A stretch of 64,000 nucleotides of DNA from Bartonella bacilliformis Ver097 (lineage in GTDB: Bacteria > Pseudomonadota > Alphaproteobacteria > Rhizobiales > Rhizobiaceae), in assembly GCF_000709795.1 (NCBI RefSeq), contig NZ_KL503803.1, positions 124,001 to 188,000 on the forward strand, in the 5' to 3' direction. Position 1 is the stretch's first letter. Every line of letters begins with the position of its first letter. The translations under genes and the position numbers were made by a program. Under the pieces are notes generated by a model. That model worked only from the letters and a program-made list of their open reading frames with translations, had not been told where the DNA came from and did no database searches. Positions 1 through 8,240 of this stretch are shown here, piece after piece.

Positions 1-124
1 ACGGTAAAATAATTTGTCATTTAAAAGTAATGCAATATCAGAAAATTATCTTTTAAAGTAAGGGGTTGGGGATAGAGGATGTTGGTTGTAAGTTTTTTGA
101 TTTTTGTATTGGTACCATAGCGAT

Positions 125-961
125 ATGCTCTTGTTAATTTTTGCTGCAATTTTTCTTCTTTTTCTAACAATCGCACTTTTTTTTTCGCTACATTTTGATT
201 ACAAGTTAAAAAAAAGAGGGAAAGTTTCAGCTATAAATATCAACCAGAGTCAGATCCATAAGACTAAATCTAATTGTGAATGTGACTGCACAGACGTTAA
301 AAAATTACAAAAAGGACATCTTGCATCCTGCAATTCTAACATTTCTTTTGAAATACAGAAGGATTGCGCACAAAAGCTTTGCAAGTATCCTAAGAACATT
401 TGTGTTCTTAAAATTATAGGGATTGTATTTGTTCTTTTTGTGACAGGGGGCATTTACTATGTGACGGGCGATCCAGAAGTTAAAAGTTATTTGTTTAGAG
501 AACTAATGGATAAAGATTCAAAGATACTTAGTAAGCATGAAAGGATTGTACGTTTGCAAACGCTTTTTTTCCGTGATCCTCATGATGGTAAAATTGCAGA
601 TGAATTGGCGATAAGCTATCTTGAAGAAAACCTCTTTCAGGATGCAATGAATATTTATTTGGATTCGCTTCGCTTAAATGGAGAATCGGCTCCAAGGTTA
701 GTGGGGTACGGTTTGGCATTAGTTGGGTATGAAGGTGGAGTAATTACGCAGGAAGCACAAGATGTTTTTCAAAAAGCTGCAGATTTAGCACCAAATGATT
801 TTTATCCTCGTTTATTCTTAGCTGATGCACTTCGTCAGGCAGGTAAGTCTGCACAGGCGATTCAATTTTTAGAAAATTTTCTCGATAAAATGCCTAAAGA
901 TATCGCAGGACGATCACGTGTTGAGGCCATGATAGCTCAGTTGCGTCGTGCGTCTGATTAG
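125..961 (+). CDS. ccmI: Cytochrome c maturation protein CcmI (CycH)
   Basis: CcmI presents apocytochrome c to the CcmF/CcmH haem ligation complex in the inner membrane. From the ATG at 125 the protein has 278 residues: a first membrane segment (about 1–22), a short cytoplasmic loop, a second membrane segment ending just before a TGDPEV motif typical of the family, then a periplasmic TPR-like region that ends in repeated Ala/Leu helices. A TTG at 104 would add seven residues but gives no better start. The loop is odd: it is rich in cysteine (several Cys between about residues 50 and 90) and I do not see the usual acidic coiled-coil signature. It heads the ccmI-ccmE-ccmF-ccmH cluster. The family call is firm from context and the TPR half; the exact start is less sure. 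Confidence 0.85.
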   Translation: MLLLIFAAIFLLFLTIALFFSLHFDYKLKKRGKVSAININQSQIHKTKSNCECDCTDVKKLQKGHLASCNSNISFEIQKDCAQKLCKYPKNICVLKIIGIVFVLFVTGGIYYVTGDPEVKSYLFRELMDKDSKILSKHERIVRLQTLFFRDPHDGKIADELAISYLEENLFQDAMNIYLDSLRLNGESAPRLVGYGLALVGYEGGVITQEAQDVFQKAADLAPNDFYPRLFLADALRQAGKSAQAIQFLENFLDKMPKDIAGRSRVEAMIAQLRRASD

Positions 962-1158
962 ATTGTGAGACCATTTACTTAGATTAGTTTACAAGTATTA
1001 AGGGAGATAGACTCATTGAATTGATATCATAAATACTTGATAAGAAGTTGCACTAGTATGAAGGATATGCAAAACTATCCAAATGTTAAGATCTATAAGT
1101 GGTAAAATGATATTTATACATACAACATGTTTGTAAAAATATTTTTTGTAAGTGAGCT

Positions 1159-1638
1159 ATGAACAGTCAGTCTTTCAAGGATTTTCCTTCACTTAAGTTT
1201 ATTTTAAAAAAGAGAAAAAAAGAGCGACTTTTAATGGTCTTATTGTGTCTTTTTGTCATGGCAGTTACAACAGGTCTTATAGTGTATGCAATGCGGAATA
1301 CCGCAAATTTTTTCCGCACACCATCTGAAATTACTAAGGAAGATATTCTAACAGGTCGTCTTTTGCGTTTAGGTGGTATTGTTGAAAAAGGAACTGTTGA
1401 ACATGATGGAAAGATGCAAGTTACTTTTTTCATAATTGATCATTTAAAACACGAAAAAGTAGTTTTTAATGGTTTGTTACCAGATCTTTTCCGTGAAGGT
1501 CAAAGTGTTATCGTAGAAGGTTATTTTGATAAACAGGGGCTTTTTATCGGAAAGCGCGTTTTGGCAAAACATGATGAAACTTATATGTCTAAGGAGACAG
1601 CTGATCGCTTGAAGAAACATCACGACATAAAGAGGTAA
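1159..1638 (+). CDS. ccmE: Cytochrome c maturation haem chaperone CcmE (CycJ)
   Basis: CcmE binds haem covalently in the periplasm and passes it to CcmF. The 159-residue protein has a basic cytoplasmic N-terminus, one membrane anchor at about residues 24–44, and an OB-fold domain. The haem-binding motif is visible as LAKHDETY: His138 would carry the covalent bond and Tyr142 the axial contact, matching the spacing of His130 and Tyr134 in the E. coli protein. The gene lies 197 bp after ccmI and only 7 bp before ccmF, so ccmE and ccmF are surely co-transcribed. Length is normal for the family. Confidence 0.95.
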   Translation: MNSQSFKDFPSLKFILKKRKKERLLMVLLCLFVMAVTTGLIVYAMRNTANFFRTPSEITKEDILTGRLLRLGGIVEKGTVEHDGKMQVTFFIIDHLKHEKVVFNGLLPDLFREGQSVIVEGYFDKQGLFIGKRVLAKHDETYMSKETADRLKKHHDIKR

Positions 1639-1645
1639 TTACAGC

Positions 1646-3625
1646 GTGCTCATTGAATTGGGTCATATTTTTTTAGCTGCAGTATTTGCAGTGAGTTTAC
1701 TGCAGGTATTTTTATCCATTTTTGGTGTTGTGAGAGAAGAACATTCATTGATGCAGACAGTGGTATCACTGACTTATATTCTCTTCATATTATTGCTTTT
1801 GTCCTTTTTGATTATTGTTCACGCTTATGTGATATCTGATTTTTCTGTTTTGAATGTTGTTAAGAATTCTCATTCAGAAAAACCAATGCTTTATAAGATT
1901 GTTGGGGTTTGGGGTAATCATGAAGGGTCAATGTTATTATGGGTTTTAATATTAGTTTTTTTTAGTTTATTGGTTGCTTTGTTTGGACAAAAATTACCGG
2001 TGCAATTTAAGGCATCGGTTTTAGGTTGCCAAAGCTTGATAACAAGCGCTTTTCTTTTATTTATTCTTTTTGTATCCAATCCATTTTTACGAATGAATCC
2101 ACCAGCGTTACAAGGAAGTGATCTGAATCCTGTTTTACAAGATATTGCTTTAGCCATTCATCCACCGCTTCTTTATTTAGGCTATGTTGGTTTTTCGGTT
2201 TGTTTTTCTTTTTCGGTAGCCGCATTGATTACAGGATATGTCGATGGGGTTTGGGCGCATTGGGTACGGCCGTGGGCTCTTCTCGCATGGATTTTTTTGA
2301 CACTTGGTATTATGGTTGGGTCATATTGGGCTTACTATGAGTTGGGGTGGGGTGGTTATTGGTTTTGGGATCCTGTTGAGAATGTTTCATTCATGCCATG
2401 GCTTGCTGGAACAGCTCTTTTGCACTCTATTCTTGTTCTTGAAAAGCGGGGTGCGCTGAAAAACTGGACTTTATTTTTAGCTATTCTTACTTTTTCACTT
2501 TCTCTTATGGGAACTTTTCTTGTTCGTTCAGGTATTTTAATATCTGTTCATAGTTTTGCTGTTGATCCAGCACGTGGGTGGGCACTTCTTTCTATTTTGT
2601 TTTTTTTCACGGGAGGCGCTTTTTTGCTTTTTGCTTTGCGGGCGCCTATTTCAAAAACAGACGGATTTTTTTTGCCAATTTCACGAGAGGGATTTATTGT
2701 TTTAAATAATTTATTTCTTACAACAGCAACAGCAACAATATTGATTGGTACGCTATATCCTTATTTTTTTGAGACGTTAACTGGACAAAAAATTTCTGTA
2801 GGTGCTGCTTTTTTTAATCTTACATTTGGATCTTTAATGGTGCCGCTATTATTTTTTGTTCCATTCGGATCGATGGTAGCGTGGAAGCGTGGTGATTTAT
2901 TAGCGGTTTTTGAGCGGTTATGGTTTGTGTTTTTACTATCCTGTATAGCCTGCTTTATAACATTTTATGCAGCATCTTGGCGTGATATTTTTTGCGCTTT
3001 AGGAGTGGGGCTTTCAGTTTTCGTTTTTTTGGGTGGGTTAGCTGATCTTTGGGTAAAAAGCGGCCATAGAAAGACACCTTTTTTTGTACGGATTAAAAGG
3101 TTTTTAGGATTACCATGGTCCGTTTTTGGTGCTGCGTTAGCACATATGGGGTTAGGTGTTACACTATTTGGTATTATTTATTCTTCTCTTTTTGGACAAG
3201 AACGTATCTTAGTCATGAAAATAGGCGATAGTATTACGATGGCTGATAAAATTATACGTTTTGATGAAGTGCGGAATATTGCTGGATCAAATTATTCTGC
3301 AATGCAGTTTAATTTTAAAATATATAAAAATCAAAATTTAGTACATACTATGACAGCATCAAAACGATTTTATCCTAGTCAAAATATATCAACAACGAAA
3401 GTTGGTATTCAAAGTTATGGTTTTTCTCAATTTTATATTGTGCCAGGTCGTATTGATGACCAAGGTCTTGCTTTGCATATATGGTGGAAACCTTATGTAA
3501 TTTATATTTGGTTTGGTGCCTTTATGATGGCAATAGGCGGATGTTTTTCTCTTTTAGATTATTGGTTTCGTATAAGTGTACGTCAACGGAGGAGTGTTGG
3601 TTTCAGACGCACTGAGAAGGGATGA
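1646..3625 (+). CDS. ccmF: Haem lyase subunit CcmF (CycK)
   Basis: CcmF is the large polytopic subunit that attaches haem to apocytochrome c at the periplasmic face of the inner membrane. The protein has 659 residues and about 15 hydrophobic segments. The tryptophan-rich haem-handling motif WGGYWFWDPVEN is near residues 233–244, and conserved His residues occur in the WGNHEGSM and AIHPPLLYLG stretches. The start is GTG at 1646, 7 bp after the ccmE stop. Its stop overlaps the ccmH start by four bases (ATGA), which suggests translational coupling. Confidence 0.96.
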   Translation: MLIELGHIFLAAVFAVSLLQVFLSIFGVVREEHSLMQTVVSLTYILFILLLLSFLIIVHAYVISDFSVLNVVKNSHSEKPMLYKIVGVWGNHEGSMLLWVLILVFFSLLVALFGQKLPVQFKASVLGCQSLITSAFLLFILFVSNPFLRMNPPALQGSDLNPVLQDIALAIHPPLLYLGYVGFSVCFSFSVAALITGYVDGVWAHWVRPWALLAWIFLTLGIMVGSYWAYYELGWGGYWFWDPVENVSFMPWLAGTALLHSILVLEKRGALKNWTLFLAILTFSLSLMGTFLVRSGILISVHSFAVDPARGWALLSILFFFTGGAFLLFALRAPISKTDGFFLPISREGFIVLNNLFLTTATATILIGTLYPYFFETLTGQKISVGAAFFNLTFGSLMVPLLFFVPFGSMVAWKRGDLLAVFERLWFVFLLSCIACFITFYAASWRDIFCALGVGLSVFVFLGGLADLWVKSGHRKTPFFVRIKRFLGLPWSVFGAALAHMGLGVTLFGIIYSSLFGQERILVMKIGDSITMADKIIRFDEVRNIAGSNYSAMQFNFKIYKNQNLVHTMTASKRFYPSQNISTTKVGIQSYGFSQFYIVPGRIDDQGLALHIWWKPYVIYIWFGAFMMAIGGCFSLLDYWFRISVRQRRSVGFRRTEKG

Positions 3626-4071
3626 ATATGAGAAAGCTTTTTTATGGGGCTGTTATATTATTCTATGTTGTTATTTTTTATATGCGGTTAGGAATGGCTG
3701 TAGAGTTAGATAAGATGTTAGACGATCCTGTCCTTGAATTACGAGCTCGTGATATTTCGTTACATTTACGTTGTCCGGTTTGCCAAAATCAATCAATTGA
3801 TGATTCCAATGCTTCGTTGGCACGTGATTTGCGCATTTTAGTGCGTGAAAGGTTAAAAGCAGGTGATAGTGATCAGCAGGTTGTCGATTTTCTTGTTGAG
3901 CGATATGGTGCATTTATTTTGTTGAAGCCGCCATTTAATAAAACCACATGGTTTTTATGGTTATCACCTCTGATAATTATGATTATTGGTGTTAGTTTTA
4001 TATTTTTCTGGATAAGGCGCTGTGAATACAAAAAATTAATTATTTTGAATGCTGATGAAGAAAAAAGTTAA
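3622..4071 (+). CDS. ccmH: Cytochrome c maturation thioredoxin-like protein CcmH (CycL)
   Basis: CcmH reduces the disulfide of the apocytochrome haem-binding motif before haem attachment. The 149-residue protein has a signal/anchor segment (about 7–26), the family signature RCPVCQNQSI with the redox pair Cys51 and Cys54, and a C-terminal membrane segment near residues 105–130. This is the short CcmH form without fused TPRs, as expected where a separate CcmI exists. It overlaps ccmF by four bases and closes the ccm cluster; htrA follows after about 200 bp. Confidence 0.95.
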   Translation: MNMRKLFYGAVILFYVVIFYMRLGMAVELDKMLDDPVLELRARDISLHLRCPVCQNQSIDDSNASLARDLRILVRERLKAGDSDQQVVDFLVERYGAFILLKPPFNKTTWFLWLSPLIIMIIGVSFIFFWIRRCEYKKLIILNADEEKS

Positions 4072-4272
4072 CAATATCGTTGAAAGTAAATAAACATTAT
4101 ATCTAGAAAAGAATTCTGGCGAGTTTACACGAAATGAAGCTTTATTTATAACCAACGATTTTTTTATTTAACCTTACAGAACTTTAACAATTTAGACAGA
4201 AAACGGTAATGTCTGCTATTTTATGATGAATGAGGATAGAAATGAAATATTAGTGAATAGGAGCACATAAAA

Positions 4273-5781
4273 ATGGTTAATCCCACTTTATATAGGACAT
4301 TAAGAGCTATAGGTTTTTCGACTGCATTAGCAAGCACAATGTTTTTGAGTGGATCAAACTTATGGGGAAGCGCTGCTTATGCAAAACCTGTGTTCGTTAT
4401 GTCAGGTCAACAGCAAGGGTTTGCAGATATTGTTTCTCAAGTAAAACCTGCTGTTGTTGCTGTACAGGTAAAGAGTGATAAAAAAGAAACAAAAAAAGAT
4501 CGGTTTTTTGGTGGTTTTTTTGGAAGTCCAGGGATTGATCAATTACCAGATCAACATCCTTTGAAAAAGTTTTTTGAAGAATTTTATGAGTATACTCGGC
4601 CTAACGATAAACATTCAAATCGTTCACGTAAACCCCGTTCTATTGCATTCGGGTCTGGATTTTTTATCTCATCGGATGGTTATATTGTGACGAATAATCA
4701 CGTAATTTCTGATGGAACAAGCTATTCTATTGTTCTTGATGATAGCACAGAACTCGAGGCAAAGCTGATTGGAACGGATCCTCGAACTGATCTTGCCGTA
4801 TTGAAAGTAGATGATAAACGAACATTCACATATGTTGATTTTGCAGATGATACGGAAGTTCGTATTGGTGATTGGGTTGTTGCTGTCGGCAATCCATTTG
4901 GTCTTGGTGGAACTGTGACAGCAGGGATTGTTTCAGCGCGTGGGCGTGATATCGGTGCTGGTGTTTATGATGATTTTATTCAGATTGACGCCGCTGTTAA
5001 TCGAGGTAATTCTGGTGGTCCAACTTTTAATCTAAATGGACAAGTTGTTGGGATTAATACAGCAATTTTTTCTCCTTCCGGTGGAAATGTTGGTATTGCC
5101 TTTGCTATTCCTTCAACAACAGCACAACAGGTTGTGAAACAAATCATTGAAAAGGGTTCGGTTCAGCGCGGTTGGATTGGTGTTCAGATTCAAGCAGTCA
5201 CGAAAGAGATTTCTGATTCAGTTGGTTTAAAAGAAGTAAAAGGCGCTTTGGTTACTGATCCGTTGAAGGGGCCTGCACAGAAAGCAGGTATTAAGGCAGG
5301 TGATGTGATCATTTCAGTAAATGATGAAAAAGTCACCGATGCGCGTGATCTTGCAAAGCGTATTGCAAATATTAGACCAGGAGAAACAGCGACTTTAGGT
5401 GTTTGGAGATCTGGTAAAAAGGATAGCGTTAAGGTGAAGATCGATTCAATGCCTGAAAGCGAAAATAAGGGAGAAGGTTCAAAATCTTCAAGCAAGAAAG
5501 GTGGTTCTGAAACACTGGAGGATTATGGTTTAATTGTAACCACTTCCGATGATGATTCAGGGTTGATTGTAACGGATGTGGATTTGGATTCAGATGCAGC
5601 AGAGAGGGGAATTCGTCCCGGTGATGTGATCGTGACAGTCAACAATAAATCTGTTAAAAAGGCATCTGATGTTGCTGACGCAATCAAGTATGCACAAAAG
5701 TTAGGGCGCAGTGCGATATTACTACAAGTGCGGACAAAAGATCAGAATCGTTTTATTGCTCTTCCAATTATTAAAAAGTAA
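4273..5781 (+). CDS. htrA: Periplasmic serine protease HtrA/DegP
   Basis: This is a DegP-type protease that degrades or refolds damaged envelope proteins. The 502-residue protein starts with a signal peptide that probably ends near residue 37 (AYAKP). The catalytic triad is visible as His143 (NNHVI), Asp173 (RTDLAVLKV) and Ser247 (GNSGGP). Two PDZ domains follow, at about 290–380 and 415–495, joined by a Ser/Lys/Gly-rich linker. A ribosome-binding site (AGGAGC) precedes the ATG. In rhizobia and Bartonella htrA commonly sits between the ccm genes and a two-component system, as it does here. HtrA is a known stress protein and antigen in Bartonella. Confidence 0.96.
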   Translation: MVNPTLYRTLRAIGFSTALASTMFLSGSNLWGSAAYAKPVFVMSGQQQGFADIVSQVKPAVVAVQVKSDKKETKKDRFFGGFFGSPGIDQLPDQHPLKKFFEEFYEYTRPNDKHSNRSRKPRSIAFGSGFFISSDGYIVTNNHVISDGTSYSIVLDDSTELEAKLIGTDPRTDLAVLKVDDKRTFTYVDFADDTEVRIGDWVVAVGNPFGLGGTVTAGIVSARGRDIGAGVYDDFIQIDAAVNRGNSGGPTFNLNGQVVGINTAIFSPSGGNVGIAFAIPSTTAQQVVKQIIEKGSVQRGWIGVQIQAVTKEISDSVGLKEVKGALVTDPLKGPAQKAGIKAGDVIISVNDEKVTDARDLAKRIANIRPGETATLGVWRSGKKDSVKVKIDSMPESENKGEGSKSSSKKGGSETLEDYGLIVTTSDDDSGLIVTDVDLDSDAAERGIRPGDVIVTVNNKSVKKASDVADAIKYAQKLGRSAILLQVRTKDQNRFIALPIIKK

Positions 5782-5791
5782 TGTTTTTGGC

Positions 5792-5827
5792 ATTGGGACA
5801 AGAGATTTTATAAATTTTTGTCCCAAT
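5792..5827 (+). terminator. Intercistronic hairpin after htrA
   Basis: A perfect 10-bp inverted repeat (ATTGGGACAA / TTGTCCCAAT) with a 16-nt AT-rich loop begins 11 bp after the htrA stop. No T-run follows the stem, so it may be a weak terminator, an RNA-stability hairpin, or an operator-like palindrome ahead of the regulator gene. It separates htrA from the two-component genes. Confidence 0.45.
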
Positions 5828-5859
5828 AAATTATCGATTGAAATAATGGGATGCGTTGT

Positions 5860-6546
5860 ATGAAAATACTCATTATTGAAGATGATCGTGAAACAGGGCG
5901 TTATCTCGAAAAAGCATTTTTAGAAGCAGGGCATGCAGCTGATATTACTTGTGATGGGGATACAGGTTATGCTTTAGCCGAGACAGAACGTTATGATGTT
6001 ATGGTTATTGATAGGATGTTGCCGCATCGTGATGGTCTTTCTATCATTTCTGAGTTACGTGCAAAAGGGAATGAAACTCCTGTCCTTATTCTTTCTGCTT
6101 TAGGGCAAGTTGATGACCGTGTGATGGGGTTGCGCGCAGGAGGCGATGATTATCTGACAAAACCTTATGCCTTTTCGGAATTGCTTGCACGCGTGGAAGT
6201 ATTACAGCGGCGAAAAAATCCTAAAGAAGCAGAAACTGTTTATTGTGTTGGCGATCTTGAGCTTGATCGATTATCACACACTGTGAAACGCGGTGAAATG
6301 AATATCATGTTGCAACCACGAGAATTTCGTTTGCTTGAATATTTAATGCGTCATGCTGGTCAGGTTGTGACACGCACGATGCTTTTGGAAAATGTTTGGG
6401 ATTATCATTTTGATCCGCAAACAAATGTTATTGATGTTCATATTTCCCGTTTGAGAGCGAAAATAGAGAAAGATTTTGATATTCCGCTTTTGCATACGGT
6501 ACGTGGGGCTGGATATATGCTGAAAGCTCCAGACAAAAAAACATGA
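5860..6546 (+). CDS. feuP: OmpR-family response regulator (FeuP-like)
   Basis: This is a two-domain response regulator. The receiver domain (first ~115 residues) starts MKILIIEDD, has the phospho-acceptor Asp in VIDRMLP (Asp51 from this start) and Lys in TKPYAF. The C-terminal winged-helix DNA-binding domain ends HTVRGAGYML. The ORF could begin at an ATG nine bases upstream, but the ATG at 5860 matches the family N-terminus. It overlaps the sensor kinase gene by four bases. Position after htrA and similarity in layout suggest the rhizobial FeuPQ pair; the symbol is inferred from context rather than proven. Confidence 0.85.
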   Translation: MKILIIEDDRETGRYLEKAFLEAGHAADITCDGDTGYALAETERYDVMVIDRMLPHRDGLSIISELRAKGNETPVLILSALGQVDDRVMGLRAGGDDYLTKPYAFSELLARVEVLQRRKNPKEAETVYCVGDLELDRLSHTVKRGEMNIMLQPREFRLLEYLMRHAGQVVTRTMLLENVWDYHFDPQTNVIDVHISRLRAKIEKDFDIPLLHTVRGAGYMLKAPDKKT

Positions 6547-7925
6547 ACTATTTAATCAATATGATGCGCACAACTGCGCTAAGACTTTCTGCACTCTATA
6601 TTCTATTATTTGGATTGGTTGCAGCAGCACTTTCTATTTATATGATGGCGTTTTCTGTTTCATTGTTGACAGATCAAACTGAACAGGCGTTACGTGAAGA
6701 ATTAGGAAATATTGAAAGCGCTTATAATTATGGTGGGCTTGCTTTATTGGTGCGCACGATTGATCATCGTTCACGGCAACCAGGAGCATTTCTTTATCTT
6801 GTCACGGATCCTATGGGGCGTATTTTAGCAGGGAATGTTGCATATATTGAACCCGGTCTTCTTAACCATGATGGTTTTCTTCCGAGTTCCTTTTTATATT
6901 CACGTTTTGGCGAGCATGGTCAAACAAGTGAACATCGTGCTTTAGCAATCATTGTTGATTTACCCAATGCTATGAAACTTCTTATTGGACGAGATTTGGA
7001 TGAACCAGAGCGTTTTGCAATCATCATTCGTAAGGCTATGATCATTGCTTTGGTAGCGATGGTTGGAGGTGCTTTATTAATATGGTTTTTTGTTGGTAGG
7101 CGTGCATTGCAGAGGATTGATCGTGTAACAGATGCATCACAGCGCTTAATGGACGGTAATTTTAGTGAGCGTTTACCTGTATCTGGAGCTGGTGATGAAT
7201 TTGATCGACTATCAGCTAACCTTAATGTTATGTTAGATCGCATTGAAGAATTAAATATTGGTTTGCGCCAGGTATCAGATAATATCGCTCATGATCTTAA
7301 GACACCGCTAATGCGTCTTAGAAATCGTGCTGAAGAAGCTCTTTCAGGGAAAAAAACAGAGCTCCAATATCGACAAGCGTTGGATGATGTTATTGCTGAG
7401 TCAGATCAACTCATTCGTACTTTTAACGCAATTTTGATGATTTCACGCATTGAAGCTACCAATTCGATTGAGCATTTTGAGATCATGAATATGAAGCAGA
7501 TTCTTGAAGATGCGGTTGAACTTTATGAACCTTTTGCCGAAGAAAAAGGTATTTTACTTCAGCTAGGGCATACATTTGACAAAAATCTTAAGCTAAATCG
7601 TGAGCTTATTGCACAATCAATATTTAATCTCATTGATAATGCGATTAAATATGCGTCTGAGGGTGAAAAGAAGACAGAGATTTCTTTGTCTATGGAATGC
7701 TTTTGTGAACGTTTACGTGTTGTGGTTAGTGATAATGGTCCAGGAATTGCAGTAGATAAGCTTGAAAAAGTAACAGAACGATTTGTTCGTCTTGAAGAAA
7801 GCCGTACGCAGCCAGGTTTTGGTATTGGTTTAAGTATGGCAAAAGCTGTTATGAAGCTTCATGGAGGCGAACTTATTTTAGAAAATGCAAATCCAGGGCT
7901 TAGAGCTATTCTATCGTTTCCTTAA
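6543..7925 (+). CDS. feuQ: Sensor histidine kinase (FeuQ-like)
   Basis: This is the membrane sensor partner of the preceding regulator. The 460-residue protein has a membrane segment at about 12–40, a periplasmic sensor region to ~160, a second membrane segment at 163–185, a HAMP linker to ~237, and the phospho-acceptor His250 in NIAHDLKTPL. The ATPase domain shows the N box (FNLIDNAIKYA), G1 box (DNGPGIA) and G2 box (GFGIGLSMAKA). It overlaps feuP by four bases. The stimulus cannot be read from sequence; FeuPQ in rhizobia responds to osmotic and envelope conditions and was first linked to iron. Confidence 0.85.
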   Translation: MNYLINMMRTTALRLSALYILLFGLVAAALSIYMMAFSVSLLTDQTEQALREELGNIESAYNYGGLALLVRTIDHRSRQPGAFLYLVTDPMGRILAGNVAYIEPGLLNHDGFLPSSFLYSRFGEHGQTSEHRALAIIVDLPNAMKLLIGRDLDEPERFAIIIRKAMIIALVAMVGGALLIWFFVGRRALQRIDRVTDASQRLMDGNFSERLPVSGAGDEFDRLSANLNVMLDRIEELNIGLRQVSDNIAHDLKTPLMRLRNRAEEALSGKKTELQYRQALDDVIAESDQLIRTFNAILMISRIEATNSIEHFEIMNMKQILEDAVELYEPFAEEKGILLQLGHTFDKNLKLNRELIAQSIFNLIDNAIKYASEGEKKTEISLSMECFCERLRVVVSDNGPGIAVDKLEKVTERFVRLEESRTQPGFGIGLSMAKAVMKLHGGELILENANPGLRAILSFP

Positions 7926-8240
7926 TCAGGCTTCACAAACATGCTTCTTTAGTTTTAGTGTGTTTGCTGTGTTTTAAATTTTAAATAGCATGGAAAGTTG
8001 AATACTTTTTCAAAAAGATACACAAGTGTTTTAAAATACGTCTCTTTTTTGTATTCATTATGAAAGTAGTGATCAATGATTGCAAAATATTAAAAAGTAA
8101 AAGAGAAAATTTAGAAATTGTTAATTTCTTAGTTGTTTCATCATGTATATATGCGGGAAGTGATATTATAGGTTATCGTTGATGTGCTAAATAGAAACAG
8201 GTTTTTCTGTAGTGAATCATGACGAGAATGTTTTTAATAT
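7926..8240. other. Intergenic region between two convergent kinase genes
   Basis: This 315-bp AT-rich stretch lies between the ends of feuQ and the opposite-strand PAS kinase. A weak inverted repeat CAAACA/TGTTTG begins soon after the feuQ stop and could help termination. I see no gene or RNA in it. Confidence 0.5.
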
